Below are positions 55,254 to 63,361 of a stretch of 64,000 bases of DNA, piece after piece. Source of the stretch: Mesorhizobium atlanticum (lineage in GTDB: Bacteria > Pseudomonadota > Alphaproteobacteria > Rhizobiales > Rhizobiaceae); the NCBI RefSeq assembly GCF_003289965.1, contig NZ_QMBQ01000007.1, positions 248,001 to 312,000 of the forward strand, written 5' to 3'. The position numbers were made by a program, and so were the translations under genes. Each line of letters begins with the position of its first letter. The first letter of the stretch is position 1. Under the pieces are notes generated by a model that was given only the letters and a program-made list of their open reading frames with translations, made no database searches and had not been told where the DNA came from.

Positions 55254-55414
55254 AGGCCGGAAGATCGAATTCATATGCCGTGATCGCGGCCGCCGAAACA
55301 TGTTGGCTGCTGCCGCGGCATCGTTCCGAAACACGCGCCACGCAAAAGCCCGCTCCTCTGAAGCGGCGCGCAAATCCTCGCCGCTTGAATCAGGCAGGAT
55401 ACAAGGGGCAAACC

Positions 55415-55966
55415 ATGGATTGGTATTCGATCGTCAAATTCCTTCACGTCGTTTCGGCTATTTTGTGGGTCGGCGGCGGCTTCGTGCTGTTCCTGCTCGG
55501 CGTGCTGGCCGAGCGTGCCGGCAACATCGAGGACAAGCTGCAGGCAATGCGCGCCAGCGGGCAGCTCGGCAGCAGGTTCTTCGCGCCGATGTCGATGCTG
55601 ACGCTGGTCTTCGGCCTCATCATGTGCGGCTTTTGGCTCGGTTTTGCCGAGCTGTGGATCGTCATCGGCCTTGTCGGCTACGCCACGACCTTCTCGATCG
55701 GCATGCTGATCTTCAAGCCGGCCGGCGAGCGCATAGGGGCGATGATCGCCGAGCAGGGTGTGACGCCGGCCGTCCTCGCCATCGGCCAGCGCATGATGAA
55801 ATGGGCGCGCCTCGATTATGCGGTGATGCTGGTGATCATCGCCGACATGGTGCTGAAGCCGACTCTGCACGACATCGGCATTCTTGCCGGCATGGCAATG
55901 GTGATTGCCCTGGGCGCCGCGCTCGCCTTCGGCGGCGGCCGCCAGATGGTGCCGAGCGCCGCCTGA
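55415..55966 (+). CDS. DUF2269-type integral membrane protein
   Basis: 183 residues from MDWYSIVKFLHVVSAILWVGGGF, with four hydrophobic segments (about 5-28, 58-80, 84-104 and about 145-175). The HVVSAILWVGG motif with its His is typical of the predicted DUF2269/CopD-like membrane proteins. Function unknown. The start is the ATG of this helix; the longer ORF from 55280 would run into the upstream repeat region. Confidence 0.78.
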   Translation: MDWYSIVKFLHVVSAILWVGGGFVLFLLGVLAERAGNIEDKLQAMRASGQLGSRFFAPMSMLTLVFGLIMCGFWLGFAELWIVIGLVGYATTFSIGMLIFKPAGERIGAMIAEQGVTPAVLAIGQRMMKWARLDYAVMLVIIADMVLKPTLHDIGILAGMAMVIALGAALAFGGGRQMVPSAA

Positions 55967-56012
55967 GCGTCCGCGATTGTCGGAGCGAGGCGGCCGGATG
56001 GCCGCTTCGCTT

Positions 56013-56783
56013 CTACATCAAGCCGGCAATGCCGTCCCACAGCAGCTTGACGGCGACCACCGCGACGGTGGCGTAGGTGAACGGATAGAAGATCTCCGGC
56101 CGCATGCGACGCACCAGCCAGGCACCGGCGATGGTCGACAGCGGCGCCAGCGGCATCAGCACCGCCGAGGCCGTGAGGTTGGCGGTGTCGAACTGGCCGA
56201 GCGCGAAATAGGGGATGAGCTTCAGCGCATTGGTGGCGGCAAAGAAGATCGCGGCCGTCCCCGACAGCACTTTCGGATCGAGCCGGATCGGCAGCGCATA
56301 GACCTGGAAGGGCGGGCCGCCGACATGGGCGACGAAGCTGGTGAAACCGGCGACTGTGCCCCAGAAGGCGGCGGCGATGCGGTTCGGCTCGGCCGCATGA
56401 CCGGCGCCGTGGCGGAACTGCAGGTAGATCCAGCGCAGCACGAACACCAGCGCGACGGCGCCGACGATCAGCCGCACCATCTCCTCGGTCACCAGGGCCG
56501 CGGTCAGCCAGCCGAGGCCGATGCCGATGACGGCGCCGGGCATCATGTCGACCAGCATCTTGCGGTCATAGATGCCCCACCACGTCCACACCGAAACGAT
56601 GTCCATCAGGCACAGGATCGGCAGCAGGATCGCGGCCGCCTGGACCGGCGGGATGGTCAGCGCCATCAACGGCACGCCGACGAAGCCGACGGCGCCGCCG
56701 AAGCCGCCTTTCGACAGGCCGACAAGGATCACCGCCGGAATGGCGGCGGCATAGAACCACGGATCGCTGAGCAGGCCTGACAT
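56013..56783 (-). CDS. TSUP family (TauE/SafE) transporter
   Basis: 256 residues from MSGLLSDPWFYAAAIPAVILVGLSKGGFGGAVGF, with about eight hydrophobic segments. The N-terminal SKGGFGG motif and the second half (FVAHVGGPPFQVYALP) are the repeated TSUP signatures. Members export sulfite, sulfoacetate or related anions; the substrate here is unknown. Upstream in-frame starts at 56822 and 56864 would add a poorly conserved N-terminus. Converges on the DUF2269-type gene. Confidence 0.85.
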   Translation of the reverse strand: MSGLLSDPWFYAAAIPAVILVGLSKGGFGGAVGFVGVPLMALTIPPVQAAAILLPILCLMDIVSVWTWWGIYDRKMLVDMMPGAVIGIGLGWLTAALVTEEMVRLIVGAVALVFVLRWIYLQFRHGAGHAAEPNRIAAAFWGTVAGFTSFVAHVGGPPFQVYALPIRLDPKVLSGTAAIFFAATNALKLIPYFALGQFDTANLTASAVLMPLAPLSTIAGAWLVRRMRPEIFYPFTYATVAVVAVKLLWDGIAGLM

Positions 56784-56944
56784 CGGCAAGAAGAGGTTGG
56801 AGAAGGCGGGAAGCCCAGCCATAGCGCAGAACGGCGCCGCCGGGATAGTCATTAATGCCGGCATCCGCTATTGCCGCCCAACATGGACGACCGGCCGCTC
56901 CGCCAGGGTCCACAGTCGTCGGCTCGCTATCTCGAGGTGTGGAA

Positions 56945-57403
56945 ATGAACGCCATCAGCATTCGTCGGGCGATCGAAGCGGACGTTGCGGCCATCGTCGC
57001 GATGCTTGCGGACGATGCGCTGGGCCGGGCTCGTGAAGACGCAAACCTGCCGCTGGCGCAACCCTATCTGGATGCCTTCGCGGCGATAGAAGGCGATCCG
57101 AACCAGCTTCTCGCGGTGATGACCGATGGCGACGACGTCATCGGCACGCTGCAGATCACCTTTCTCGCCGGACTATCGCTGCGCGGTGCGTGGCGCGGCC
57201 AGATCGAGGCCGTGCGCGTCGCGTCGGGCCGGCGCGGCGAAGGCTTGGGGCAGCGCCTCTTGGAATGGGCGATGGACAAATGCCGCGAGCGCGGCTGCCG
57301 GATCGTCCAGCTGACGACCAACAAGAGCCGGACCGATGCGCACCGCTTCTATGAGCGGCTTGGCTTCAAGGCCAGCCATATCGGCTATAAGCTCGAGCTC
57401 TAG
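56945..57403 (+). CDS. GNAT family N-acetyltransferase
   Basis: 152 residues from MNAISIRRAIEADVAAIVAMLADDALG. Acetyl-CoA motif A is IEAVRVASGRRGEGLGQRLLEWAM and motif B contains TNKSRTDAHRFYERLGF. Cytosolic; acceptor unknown (small molecule, amino group or antibiotic are possible). GAGGTGTGG lies before this ATG, which fixes the start over the longer ORF from 56855. Confidence 0.9.
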   Translation: MNAISIRRAIEADVAAIVAMLADDALGRAREDANLPLAQPYLDAFAAIEGDPNQLLAVMTDGDDVIGTLQITFLAGLSLRGAWRGQIEAVRVASGRRGEGLGQRLLEWAMDKCRERGCRIVQLTTNKSRTDAHRFYERLGFKASHIGYKLEL

Positions 57404-57419
57404 GCCCGCGTCCAGCCAT

Positions 57420-58148
57420 TCACCGTAGCGCCTTGACCAGCAAGAACATTGGCCGCTCAAGCTCTTCGGCGAGCTCGGGCCGGGCGGCGATCTGCTCGTC
57501 CGTTGGGCGGAATTCCTCGACTTGGCCGATGCTGAAGCCTGACTGGATCAGCAAATTGAGCGTTGTGCCGATGGTGCGGTGGTATTTGACCACGCCCTTG
57601 GTGAACCAGTCGGCGGTGCGCGGTCCCTCGACCAGATACCGATCGACTGGCCAAGTCTTCCTGCCCGCGGCATCGATGGACCAGCCCGGATCGGTCGGCG
57701 CCATATAGATCGGATGTTCCGTCGAGAAGACGAAGGCTCCGCCGGGAACCAAGGCCTGGTGGACGGTTGCGAACAGGCCCGCGGCATCGCCGACATAATG
57801 CAAGGCGAGCGAGCTGTAGGCGAGTTCGAAACGCGCCTTCGGCAGGCTGAGATCATCGAGATCCGCGCGCTGATAGGTGATGGCGTCGTCGGAGCCGGCG
57901 GCGCGTGCGCGGGCAAGCATCTTTTCCGACAGGTCGAGGCCGAGGACCTCCCTGGCACCATGCGAGCGCACCCAGCGGCAGAACCAGCCGAAGCCGCAGC
58001 CGAGATCGACGATGCTCAAGCCGTCAACGTCGGGCAAAATGGCACGCAACGCCGGCCATTCGGGTGCGCCGTCCAGGCCCTCGACCGAACGGCCCAGCCG
58101 GCTATAGCCTTCGAAGAATTCGGGGCGGTCGTAGATGTTTTGCGCCAT
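57420..58148 (-). CDS. Class I SAM-dependent methyltransferase
   Basis: 242 residues from MAQNIYDRPEFFEGYSRLGRS. SAM-binding motif I is LSIVDLGCGFGWFCRWVR, followed by VLGLDLSEKMLARAR and YSSLALHYVGD. This order fits UbiE/Tam-like small-molecule methyltransferases. Substrate unknown. The first 29 residues of the longer ORF to 58235 lack family support. Converges on the GNAT gene with a 16-base gap. Confidence 0.9.
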   Translation of the reverse strand: MAQNIYDRPEFFEGYSRLGRSVEGLDGAPEWPALRAILPDVDGLSIVDLGCGFGWFCRWVRSHGAREVLGLDLSEKMLARARAAGSDDAITYQRADLDDLSLPKARFELAYSSLALHYVGDAAGLFATVHQALVPGGAFVFSTEHPIYMAPTDPGWSIDAAGRKTWPVDRYLVEGPRTADWFTKGVVKYHRTIGTTLNLLIQSGFSIGQVEEFRPTDEQIAARPELAEELERPMFLLVKALR

Positions 58149-58246
58149 GTGCCTGTTCCTGCCCTGTCCGTGCACCCGTTGCAGGCCGTCCGCCTGTCCG
58201 GAATACGGATATTTGCATTGGTACCGGAACAGCACTTATGCAATGA

Positions 58247-58852
58247 ATGAGCCGGCGGAAAGTGGCGGGTGGCAAAGTGGAGAATCAACCCTTTCAGGGT
58301 CGGCTGTTGCCGCATGAGCGCATCTTATGGGGCGGAATGCCCGCGCAGGGATTGCTCTTCTCGAGTCGCGACGTCTTCCTGGTACCGTTCAGCCTGCTTT
58401 GGTGCGGCTTTGCGATTTTCTGGACCTATTCGGCGACGAGGCAGGGCGCGCCATTGTTCTTCGAAGCCTGGGGGGCGATGTTCGTCTGCATCGGCCTCTT
58501 CATGGTTTTCGGCAGATTCATATTCGACGCCTGGCTGAGGCAGCGGATATACTATGCAGTCACGAACAGGCGCATCCTGATCCTGCGCCGCGCCCCATCG
58601 GCTAACTTCACCTCGATCGATCTCGAACGCATTCCCGATGTTCAGTTGACCAGCGAAACCGCGACGAGGGGAACCTTGCGCTTCGGAGCCGCTGCGTCGG
58701 CATACCCGTTTTCGCGGATGAACGGATGGCTTCCGGCTCTCGATCCGGTCCCGCAGTTTCTCGGAATCGAGCAGCCGCAGCGCGTGTTCGACCTCATCAT
58801 CAAGGCCCGGCGCGACGATGCTCGAGCGGACCGGTCCCCGTCCGCAGCATAG
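58247..58852 (+). CDS. Small membrane protein with bacterial PH-like domain
   Basis: 201 residues. Two adjacent hydrophobic segments (about 43-62 and 70-92) are followed by a soluble C-terminal domain (RQRIYYAVTNRRILILRRAPSANFTSIDLERIPDVQLTSE...RGTLRFG) that follows the YAVTNRRIL pattern of bacterial PH/YdbS-like domains. Function unknown. Monocistronic on the plus strand. Confidence 0.72.
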   Translation: MSRRKVAGGKVENQPFQGRLLPHERILWGGMPAQGLLFSSRDVFLVPFSLLWCGFAIFWTYSATRQGAPLFFEAWGAMFVCIGLFMVFGRFIFDAWLRQRIYYAVTNRRILILRRAPSANFTSIDLERIPDVQLTSETATRGTLRFGAAASAYPFSRMNGWLPALDPVPQFLGIEQPQRVFDLIIKARRDDARADRSPSAA

Positions 58853-58936
58853 CCGACTGTTCAAGCCGCTCCCTTTGCTCTATGCCGCATTGCAACCATC
58901 TTCGCCCGGCATAGGCGAAATCGGGATCGAAGGCCA

Positions 58937-59584
58937 ATGAACGATTTAACCCCGCCCAATCGCTGCCGCATCGTGCTGATCGCGCCGCCATTCGTACCGG
59001 CGGAGCAGATCTGCTCTGCCTTCGAGGGCGGCGACATCGCTTCGCTGATCCTGCCAGACAACGGCATGGATGACGCCTCCTTCCAGGCCTTCGCCGAACG
59101 GATCGTGCCGATCGCTCAAGGTGCCGGCATCGCCGTCATCATCGCCGGCGACAGCCGCATCGCGGGTCGCGTCCAGGCCGACGGCATCCATGTCGAAGCA
59201 AAGCCGCGGGATCTAGCCGAGACGATCGAGCGCCTGGCCGGCAAGATGATGGTCGGCGCCGGCGGCGCCAAGACGCGCGACGAGGCGCTGGAGCTCGGCG
59301 AGGAGCGGCCCGACTACATGTTCTTCGGCCGCTTCGGCTACGACAACAAGCCGGAGCCGCACCACCGCAACCTCGCTCTCGGCGAATGGTGGGCGGAGAT
59401 GATCTCGATTCCTTGCATCGTCATGGGCGGCTCCGAGCTTGCTTCCGTCGAGACGGTGGCCGCGACCGGAGCCGAGTTCGTGGCGCTGTCCAGCGCCGTC
59501 TTTGCCGACGGACGCGACCCGCGCGCGGCGATCGCCGCCGCCAACGCGCTGCTCGATGAAACCGCGCCGCGTTTCGAGGACTGA
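58937..59584 (+). CDS. ThiE-like thiamine-phosphate synthase family protein
   Basis: 215-residue TIM-barrel protein with the ThiE architecture (IVLIAPPFVPAEQI, GIAVIIAGDSRIAGRVQADGIHVEAK, VGAGGAKTRDEAL, PDYMFFGRFGYDNK, CIVMGGSELASVETVAATGAEFVALSSAVF). Canonical ThiE has HLGQ after the ADG[VI]H strand; here it reads HVEAK, and the usual substrate-loop motifs are weak, so catalytic activity is uncertain. It opens a plus-strand run with the Sel1 gene five bases behind. It is 37 kb from the thiBPQ locus and has no riboswitch I can see. Confidence 0.75.
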   Translation: MNDLTPPNRCRIVLIAPPFVPAEQICSAFEGGDIASLILPDNGMDDASFQAFAERIVPIAQGAGIAVIIAGDSRIAGRVQADGIHVEAKPRDLAETIERLAGKMMVGAGGAKTRDEALELGEERPDYMFFGRFGYDNKPEPHHRNLALGEWWAEMISIPCIVMGGSELASVETVAATGAEFVALSSAVFADGRDPRAAIAAANALLDETAPRFED

Positions 59585-59589
59585 CTGAC

Positions 59590-60753
59590 ATGCGCCTGCG
59601 TGGCCCCTGCCTGGTGATCCTGGCCGGCCTGTTTGCGCAGGCCGCGACGGCAGCCGAGACCGTACCGCTGCCGCAGCCGCGGCCGGAGACGAGTGCGCCG
59701 GACAAGAGCGCACCCGACGCAGCCAAGCCGGATGCGACCAAGCCGGACGCGGGCACGACGGGCACGGGCAAACCGGACACAGCCACGCCGGACGCCGGCG
59801 CGCCGGATGCGAGCAGGTTCGGCGGCGATCCGCATCTCGACAAGCCGATCCAGAACACCTTGCCGCAGCCGGCGACAATGACGCCGCCATCAGCCGACAC
59901 CGTCAATCCCGACCGTTTCGGCGCCAAGCAGCCGGACGCCGCCTATGGCGCTTTCCAGCGCGGCCTTTACAAGACCGCCTACAATCTTGCCATGGAGCGC
60001 GCCAAGAACGGGGATCCGGCGGCCGAGACGCTGGTGGCCGAAATCCTGTCGCGAGGGCTGGGCGTGCCGCTCAATCCGGCCGAAGCCGCAAAATGGTATG
60101 GGCTGGCCGCCGAGCAGGGCGTGCCGGAGGCGCAGTTCCAATATGCGCTGATGCTGCTCGACGGCCGTTATGTGAAGAAGGACGAAAAGGGCGCCTTCGC
60201 GCTGATGCAGGCCTCGGCCGAGGCCGGCAACCGGCTTGCGCAGTTCAACTTCGCGCAGTTGCTTGTCCAACAGGATCCCGGCGATGCCGGGCTTGCGAAG
60301 GCGGCCGTCTACTATGAACGCGCGGCCACCACCGGCCTTGCCGATGCGCAATATGCGATGGCGCAGCTCTATGCCAATGGCGCCGGCGGCAAGCCGCATG
60401 ACGACGCCCAGGCGCGTATCCTCCTGGCGCAAGCCGCGCGGCAGAACTACGACACGGCGCAGATCGACCTCGCCGCCTGGATGATCGAGGGACGCGGTGG
60501 CGAGCGCGACCTGAAATCCGGCTTTGCCTGGATGAAGCGGGCGGCGCAAGGCGGCAACGTCGCCGCCCAGAACCGCCTCGCCAAGCTCTATATGGGCGGC
60601 ATCGGCACGGACCCCGACCTGATCCTCGCCGGCGCCTGGTACATCGTCGCCCGCCGCGCCGGCCTGATCGACCCACAGATGGACGATTTCCTGCAGGGCC
60701 TCGACGACGATCAGACCAAGCAGGCATTGCAAAAGGCAAATCGACTGCCTTGA
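59590..60753 (+). CDS. Secreted Sel1-repeat protein
   Basis: 387 residues. Signal peptide MRLRGPCLVILAGLFAQAATA, then a Pro/Asp/Lys-rich low-complexity stretch (about 22-95). After that come Sel1-type helical repeats from about 120 to 375 (AKNGDPAAETLVAEILSRGLG, EAAKWYGLAAEQGVPEAQFQYALMLLDG, LADAQYAMAQLYANGAGG, GNVAAQNRLAKLYMGGIG). Such proteins scaffold envelope or signalling complexes. Starts five bases after the thiE-like gene. Confidence 0.88.
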   Translation: MRLRGPCLVILAGLFAQAATAAETVPLPQPRPETSAPDKSAPDAAKPDATKPDAGTTGTGKPDTATPDAGAPDASRFGGDPHLDKPIQNTLPQPATMTPPSADTVNPDRFGAKQPDAAYGAFQRGLYKTAYNLAMERAKNGDPAAETLVAEILSRGLGVPLNPAEAAKWYGLAAEQGVPEAQFQYALMLLDGRYVKKDEKGAFALMQASAEAGNRLAQFNFAQLLVQQDPGDAGLAKAAVYYERAATTGLADAQYAMAQLYANGAGGKPHDDAQARILLAQAARQNYDTAQIDLAAWMIEGRGGERDLKSGFAWMKRAAQGGNVAAQNRLAKLYMGGIGTDPDLILAGAWYIVARRAGLIDPQMDDFLQGLDDDQTKQALQKANRLP

Positions 60754-60869
60754 GGCGCGTCGCCGCGGCGACGCTTGGGCTCCCTCCCTTGCCACTATGT
60801 GCAATTTGTGGTCTTGGAGGCGCCAAAGCGCGGCCCGCGCCAGAAAATCTCATTCCGGATCAGTTCATC

Positions 60870-61436
60870 ATGGCCAAGATCAGTGGCAGCGAAATCCGTC
60901 CCGGCTATGTCATCGAGCACGATGGCGGGCTTTGGGTGGCGGTCAAGACCAACACCGTCAAGCCCGGCAAGGGCGGCGCCTACAACCAGGTCGAGCTGAA
61001 GAACCTGATCAACGGCACGAAGCTCAACGAGCGCTTCCGCTCGGCCGAGACCGTCGAGCAAATAAGGCTCGACCTCAAGGACTTCTCCTTTCTTTACGAG
61101 CAGGGCGACGCGCTGGTCTTCATGGATACCGAAAGCTACGAGCAGCTCGAACTGGCCAAGGACTTCGTCGGCGAGCGCGCCGCCTTCCTGCAGGACGGCA
61201 TGATGGTGACGGTGCAGCTCTACGAGGAGCGGCCGATCGGCATCTCGCTGCCGGACCAGGTGACGCTGACCGTCACCGAGGCCGATCCGGTGGTGCGCGG
61301 CCAGACGGCTGCTTCCTCCTACAAGCCGGCGGTGCTGGAGAACGGCATCCGCGTTCTGGTACCGCCCTTCATCTCGGCCGGCGAGCGCATCGTCGTCGAC
61401 ACCAACGAAATCACCTATATGCGCCGCGCGGATTGA
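60870..61436 (+). CDS. efp: Elongation factor P
   Basis: 188-residue three-domain OB/KOW protein that relieves ribosome stalling at consecutive prolines. The modified lysine is in the loop VKPGKGGAYNQ (domain I). Domain II/III motifs RSAETVEQIRLD, LPDQVTLTVTEADP and IRVLVPPFISAGERIVVDT follow. Length is exact for bacterial EF-P from this ATG; a longer ORF from 60750 is not supported. The EpmA/B modification genes are not in the window. Confidence 0.97.
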   Translation: MAKISGSEIRPGYVIEHDGGLWVAVKTNTVKPGKGGAYNQVELKNLINGTKLNERFRSAETVEQIRLDLKDFSFLYEQGDALVFMDTESYEQLELAKDFVGERAAFLQDGMMVTVQLYEERPIGISLPDQVTLTVTEADPVVRGQTAASSYKPAVLENGIRVLVPPFISAGERIVVDTNEITYMRRAD

Positions 61437-61473
61437 GCGCCGGCCGGTAGGAAGACAAAGCCAGGAAGAAAAA

Positions 61474-62274
61474 ATGGCGCGTTCCGCTCTCCTCAACGTC
61501 ATGGTCCAGGCCGCGATGAAGGCCGGCCGCTCGCTGTCGCGCGACTTCGGCGAGGTGCAGAACCTGCAGGTTTCGATGAAGGGACCAGGCGACTATGTCA
61601 GCCAGGCCGACCGCAAGGCGGAAGAGATCGTCTTCGCCGAGCTGTCGAAGGCGCGGCCGGGCTATGCCTTCCTGATGGAGGAGCGGGGCGCGGTCGAAGG
61701 CGAGGACGCCCAGCACCGCTGGATCGTCGATCCGCTCGACGGCACCACCAACTTCCTGCACGGCATCCCGCTCTTCTCGGTGTCGATCGCGCTCGAGCGC
61801 CAGGGCCAGGTCGTCGCCGGCGTGGTTTACAATCCGGCGATGGACGAGCTCTACACCGCAGAGCGCGGCGGCGGCGCCTTCATGAACGACCGCCGGCTGC
61901 GCGTTGCCGGCCGCTCCAAGCTGACCGACGCGGTGATCGGCTGCGGCGTGCCGCATCTCGGCCGCGGCCAGCACGGCAATTTCCTGATCGAGCTGCGCAA
62001 TGTCATGGCTGAAGTCTCGGGCGTGCGCCGGCTGGGCTCCGCGGCGCTCGACCTTGCCTATGTCGCCGCCGGGCGCATGGACGGTTTCTGGGAAACCGGC
62101 CTGTCGTCCTGGGATATCGCTGCCGGCATCCTTCTGGTGCGCGAAGCCGGCGGCTTCGTCTCCGACATGGATGGCGCGCAGGACATGCTGGACAACGGCG
62201 AGGTCGTCGCCGGCAACGAGCTCATCCAGCGCGCGCTGCTTAAGACCGTGAAGAAGCCGTTGGCTCCTCGCTGA
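61474..62274 (+). CDS. suhB: Inositol monophosphatase family protein SuhB
   Basis: 266 residues. Metal motifs are complete: AFLMEERG (GEE-type), WIVDPLDGTTNFLHGIPLFSVSIAL and SSWDIAAGILLVREAGG. It hydrolyses inositol-1-phosphate or similar; in E. coli SuhB also joins rRNA antitermination complexes. 37 bases after efp on the same strand, so probably co-transcribed. Confidence 0.93.
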   Translation: MARSALLNVMVQAAMKAGRSLSRDFGEVQNLQVSMKGPGDYVSQADRKAEEIVFAELSKARPGYAFLMEERGAVEGEDAQHRWIVDPLDGTTNFLHGIPLFSVSIALERQGQVVAGVVYNPAMDELYTAERGGGAFMNDRRLRVAGRSKLTDAVIGCGVPHLGRGQHGNFLIELRNVMAEVSGVRRLGSAALDLAYVAAGRMDGFWETGLSSWDIAAGILLVREAGGFVSDMDGAQDMLDNGEVVAGNELIQRALLKTVKKPLAPR

Positions 62275-62277
62275 CCA

Positions 62278-62374
62278 ATGCATGTCGCCCGGAAGTGCGC
62301 AGCGGTTCTGGGACAACGACATGCAAAGACTTAAAGCGCGTCCCCTGAATCCGGTTCGGCGCGACGCGCCTTAA
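62278..62374. repeat. Three-copy intergenic repeat (family A), copy 3 (inverted)
   Basis: Reverse orientation relative to 36742-36843. The palindrome GCATGTCGCCCGGAA / TTCTGGGACAACGACATGC comes first, then the CGCG-rich palindrome. It begins four bases after the suhB stop. It follows closely on a coding stop, as does copy 1. Confidence 0.85.
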
Positions 62375-62480
62375 AGTGTCTTTACGCGTCGAAAGGACGC
62401 GCGCCTTTCGTCGCAAAACCGCAACCGAAGCTTGAAATAATGGTCCGCGAGCGCCCAGATTAGGCAATGCAGGATCATTC

Positions 62481-63173
62481 ATGAACGACGCGCGCGCAGA
62501 TACGAGGCTTGAGATCCCCTTTGTGGGGCGCTGGCACTATTCGCGCGCCGAGATGATCGCCGATGGCATCGTCCATGCTGTCGGCATCGTGCTTGCGATC
62601 GCCGCCGGTTCGGCCTTCCTGGCGCTCGCCGCATTCCACTCCGGCCCGGGCGAGTATGTTGCCGCCGTCTTCTATGTCGTGTCGCTGCTCACCGTGCTCT
62701 CGGTGTCGCTGGCCTACAATCTGTGGCCGGTCTCGTGGCCGGCGAAATGGATCCTGCGCCGCTTCGATCATGCCGCGATCTATCTCTTGATCGCCGCCAC
62801 CTACACGCCCTTCCTCGCCCAGCTCAACAACTCGCCGCTGGCGCTGCCCATGATCGTTGTCGTGTGGAGCGCGGCAGCGGCTGGCATCACCATCAAGATG
62901 TTCCTGCCCGGCCGCTACGACCGGCTGGCCATCGTCTTCTACCTGGCCATCGGCTGGAGCGGCGTGGTGCTGGCCGGACCGCTGGTCCAGACACTGCCGA
63001 CCGTCTCCGTGGCGCTGATTGTCGCCGGCGGCATCGTCTATTCCTGCGGCGTCATCTTCTTCGCCTGGAAGGGCCTTCGCTTCCACAACGCGGTCTGGCA
63101 CGGCTTCGTCGTCACCGGCGCCGGCCTGCATCTGGCCGCCATGGTCGACTGCCTGGTCATCAACCGGTTCTGA
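62481..63173 (+). CDS. Hemolysin III (PAQR/TrhA) family membrane protein
   Basis: 230 residues with about seven transmembrane segments. The opening YSRAEMIADGIVHAVGIVLAIAAG, then YNLWPVSWPAKWILRRFDHAAIYLLIAATYTPFLAQL, and the C-terminal HNAVWHGFVVTGAGLHLAAM carry the conserved Asp/His residues of the family. Bacterial members affect membrane-lipid homeostasis; haemolysis is not implied. Confidence 0.9.
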   Translation: MNDARADTRLEIPFVGRWHYSRAEMIADGIVHAVGIVLAIAAGSAFLALAAFHSGPGEYVAAVFYVVSLLTVLSVSLAYNLWPVSWPAKWILRRFDHAAIYLLIAATYTPFLAQLNNSPLALPMIVVVWSAAAAGITIKMFLPGRYDRLAIVFYLAIGWSGVVLAGPLVQTLPTVSVALIVAGGIVYSCGVIFFAWKGLRFHNAVWHGFVVTGAGLHLAAMVDCLVINRF

Positions 63174-63180
63174 AACCTGA

Positions 63181-63268
63181 GCGCAATTCCAGGAAGAGTG
63201 TGAAGCGATCAGGTCCGGCGCCTTCGCCTTGGCTTTGGGTCTGGAATTCGCGCCAAAACAAGCAGGCG
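63181..63268. repeat. Degenerate palindromic repeat family D, copy 3
   Basis: Starts GCGCAATTCCAGGAAGAGTG and ends GGAATTCGCGCCAAAACAAG, matching the ends of the elements at 36946-37003 and 23791-23844, but the centre has diverged and is longer. Lies seven bases after the hemolysin-III stop. Confidence 0.55.
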
Positions 63269-63361
63269 CCGGCGATATTGCCAAGCACCATTCAATTTGG
63301 TCACAATTCCGTTTAGAGTCGCGGCAATTCTGCGGCGGGTGGCATCGGAAACGGGGCACGG

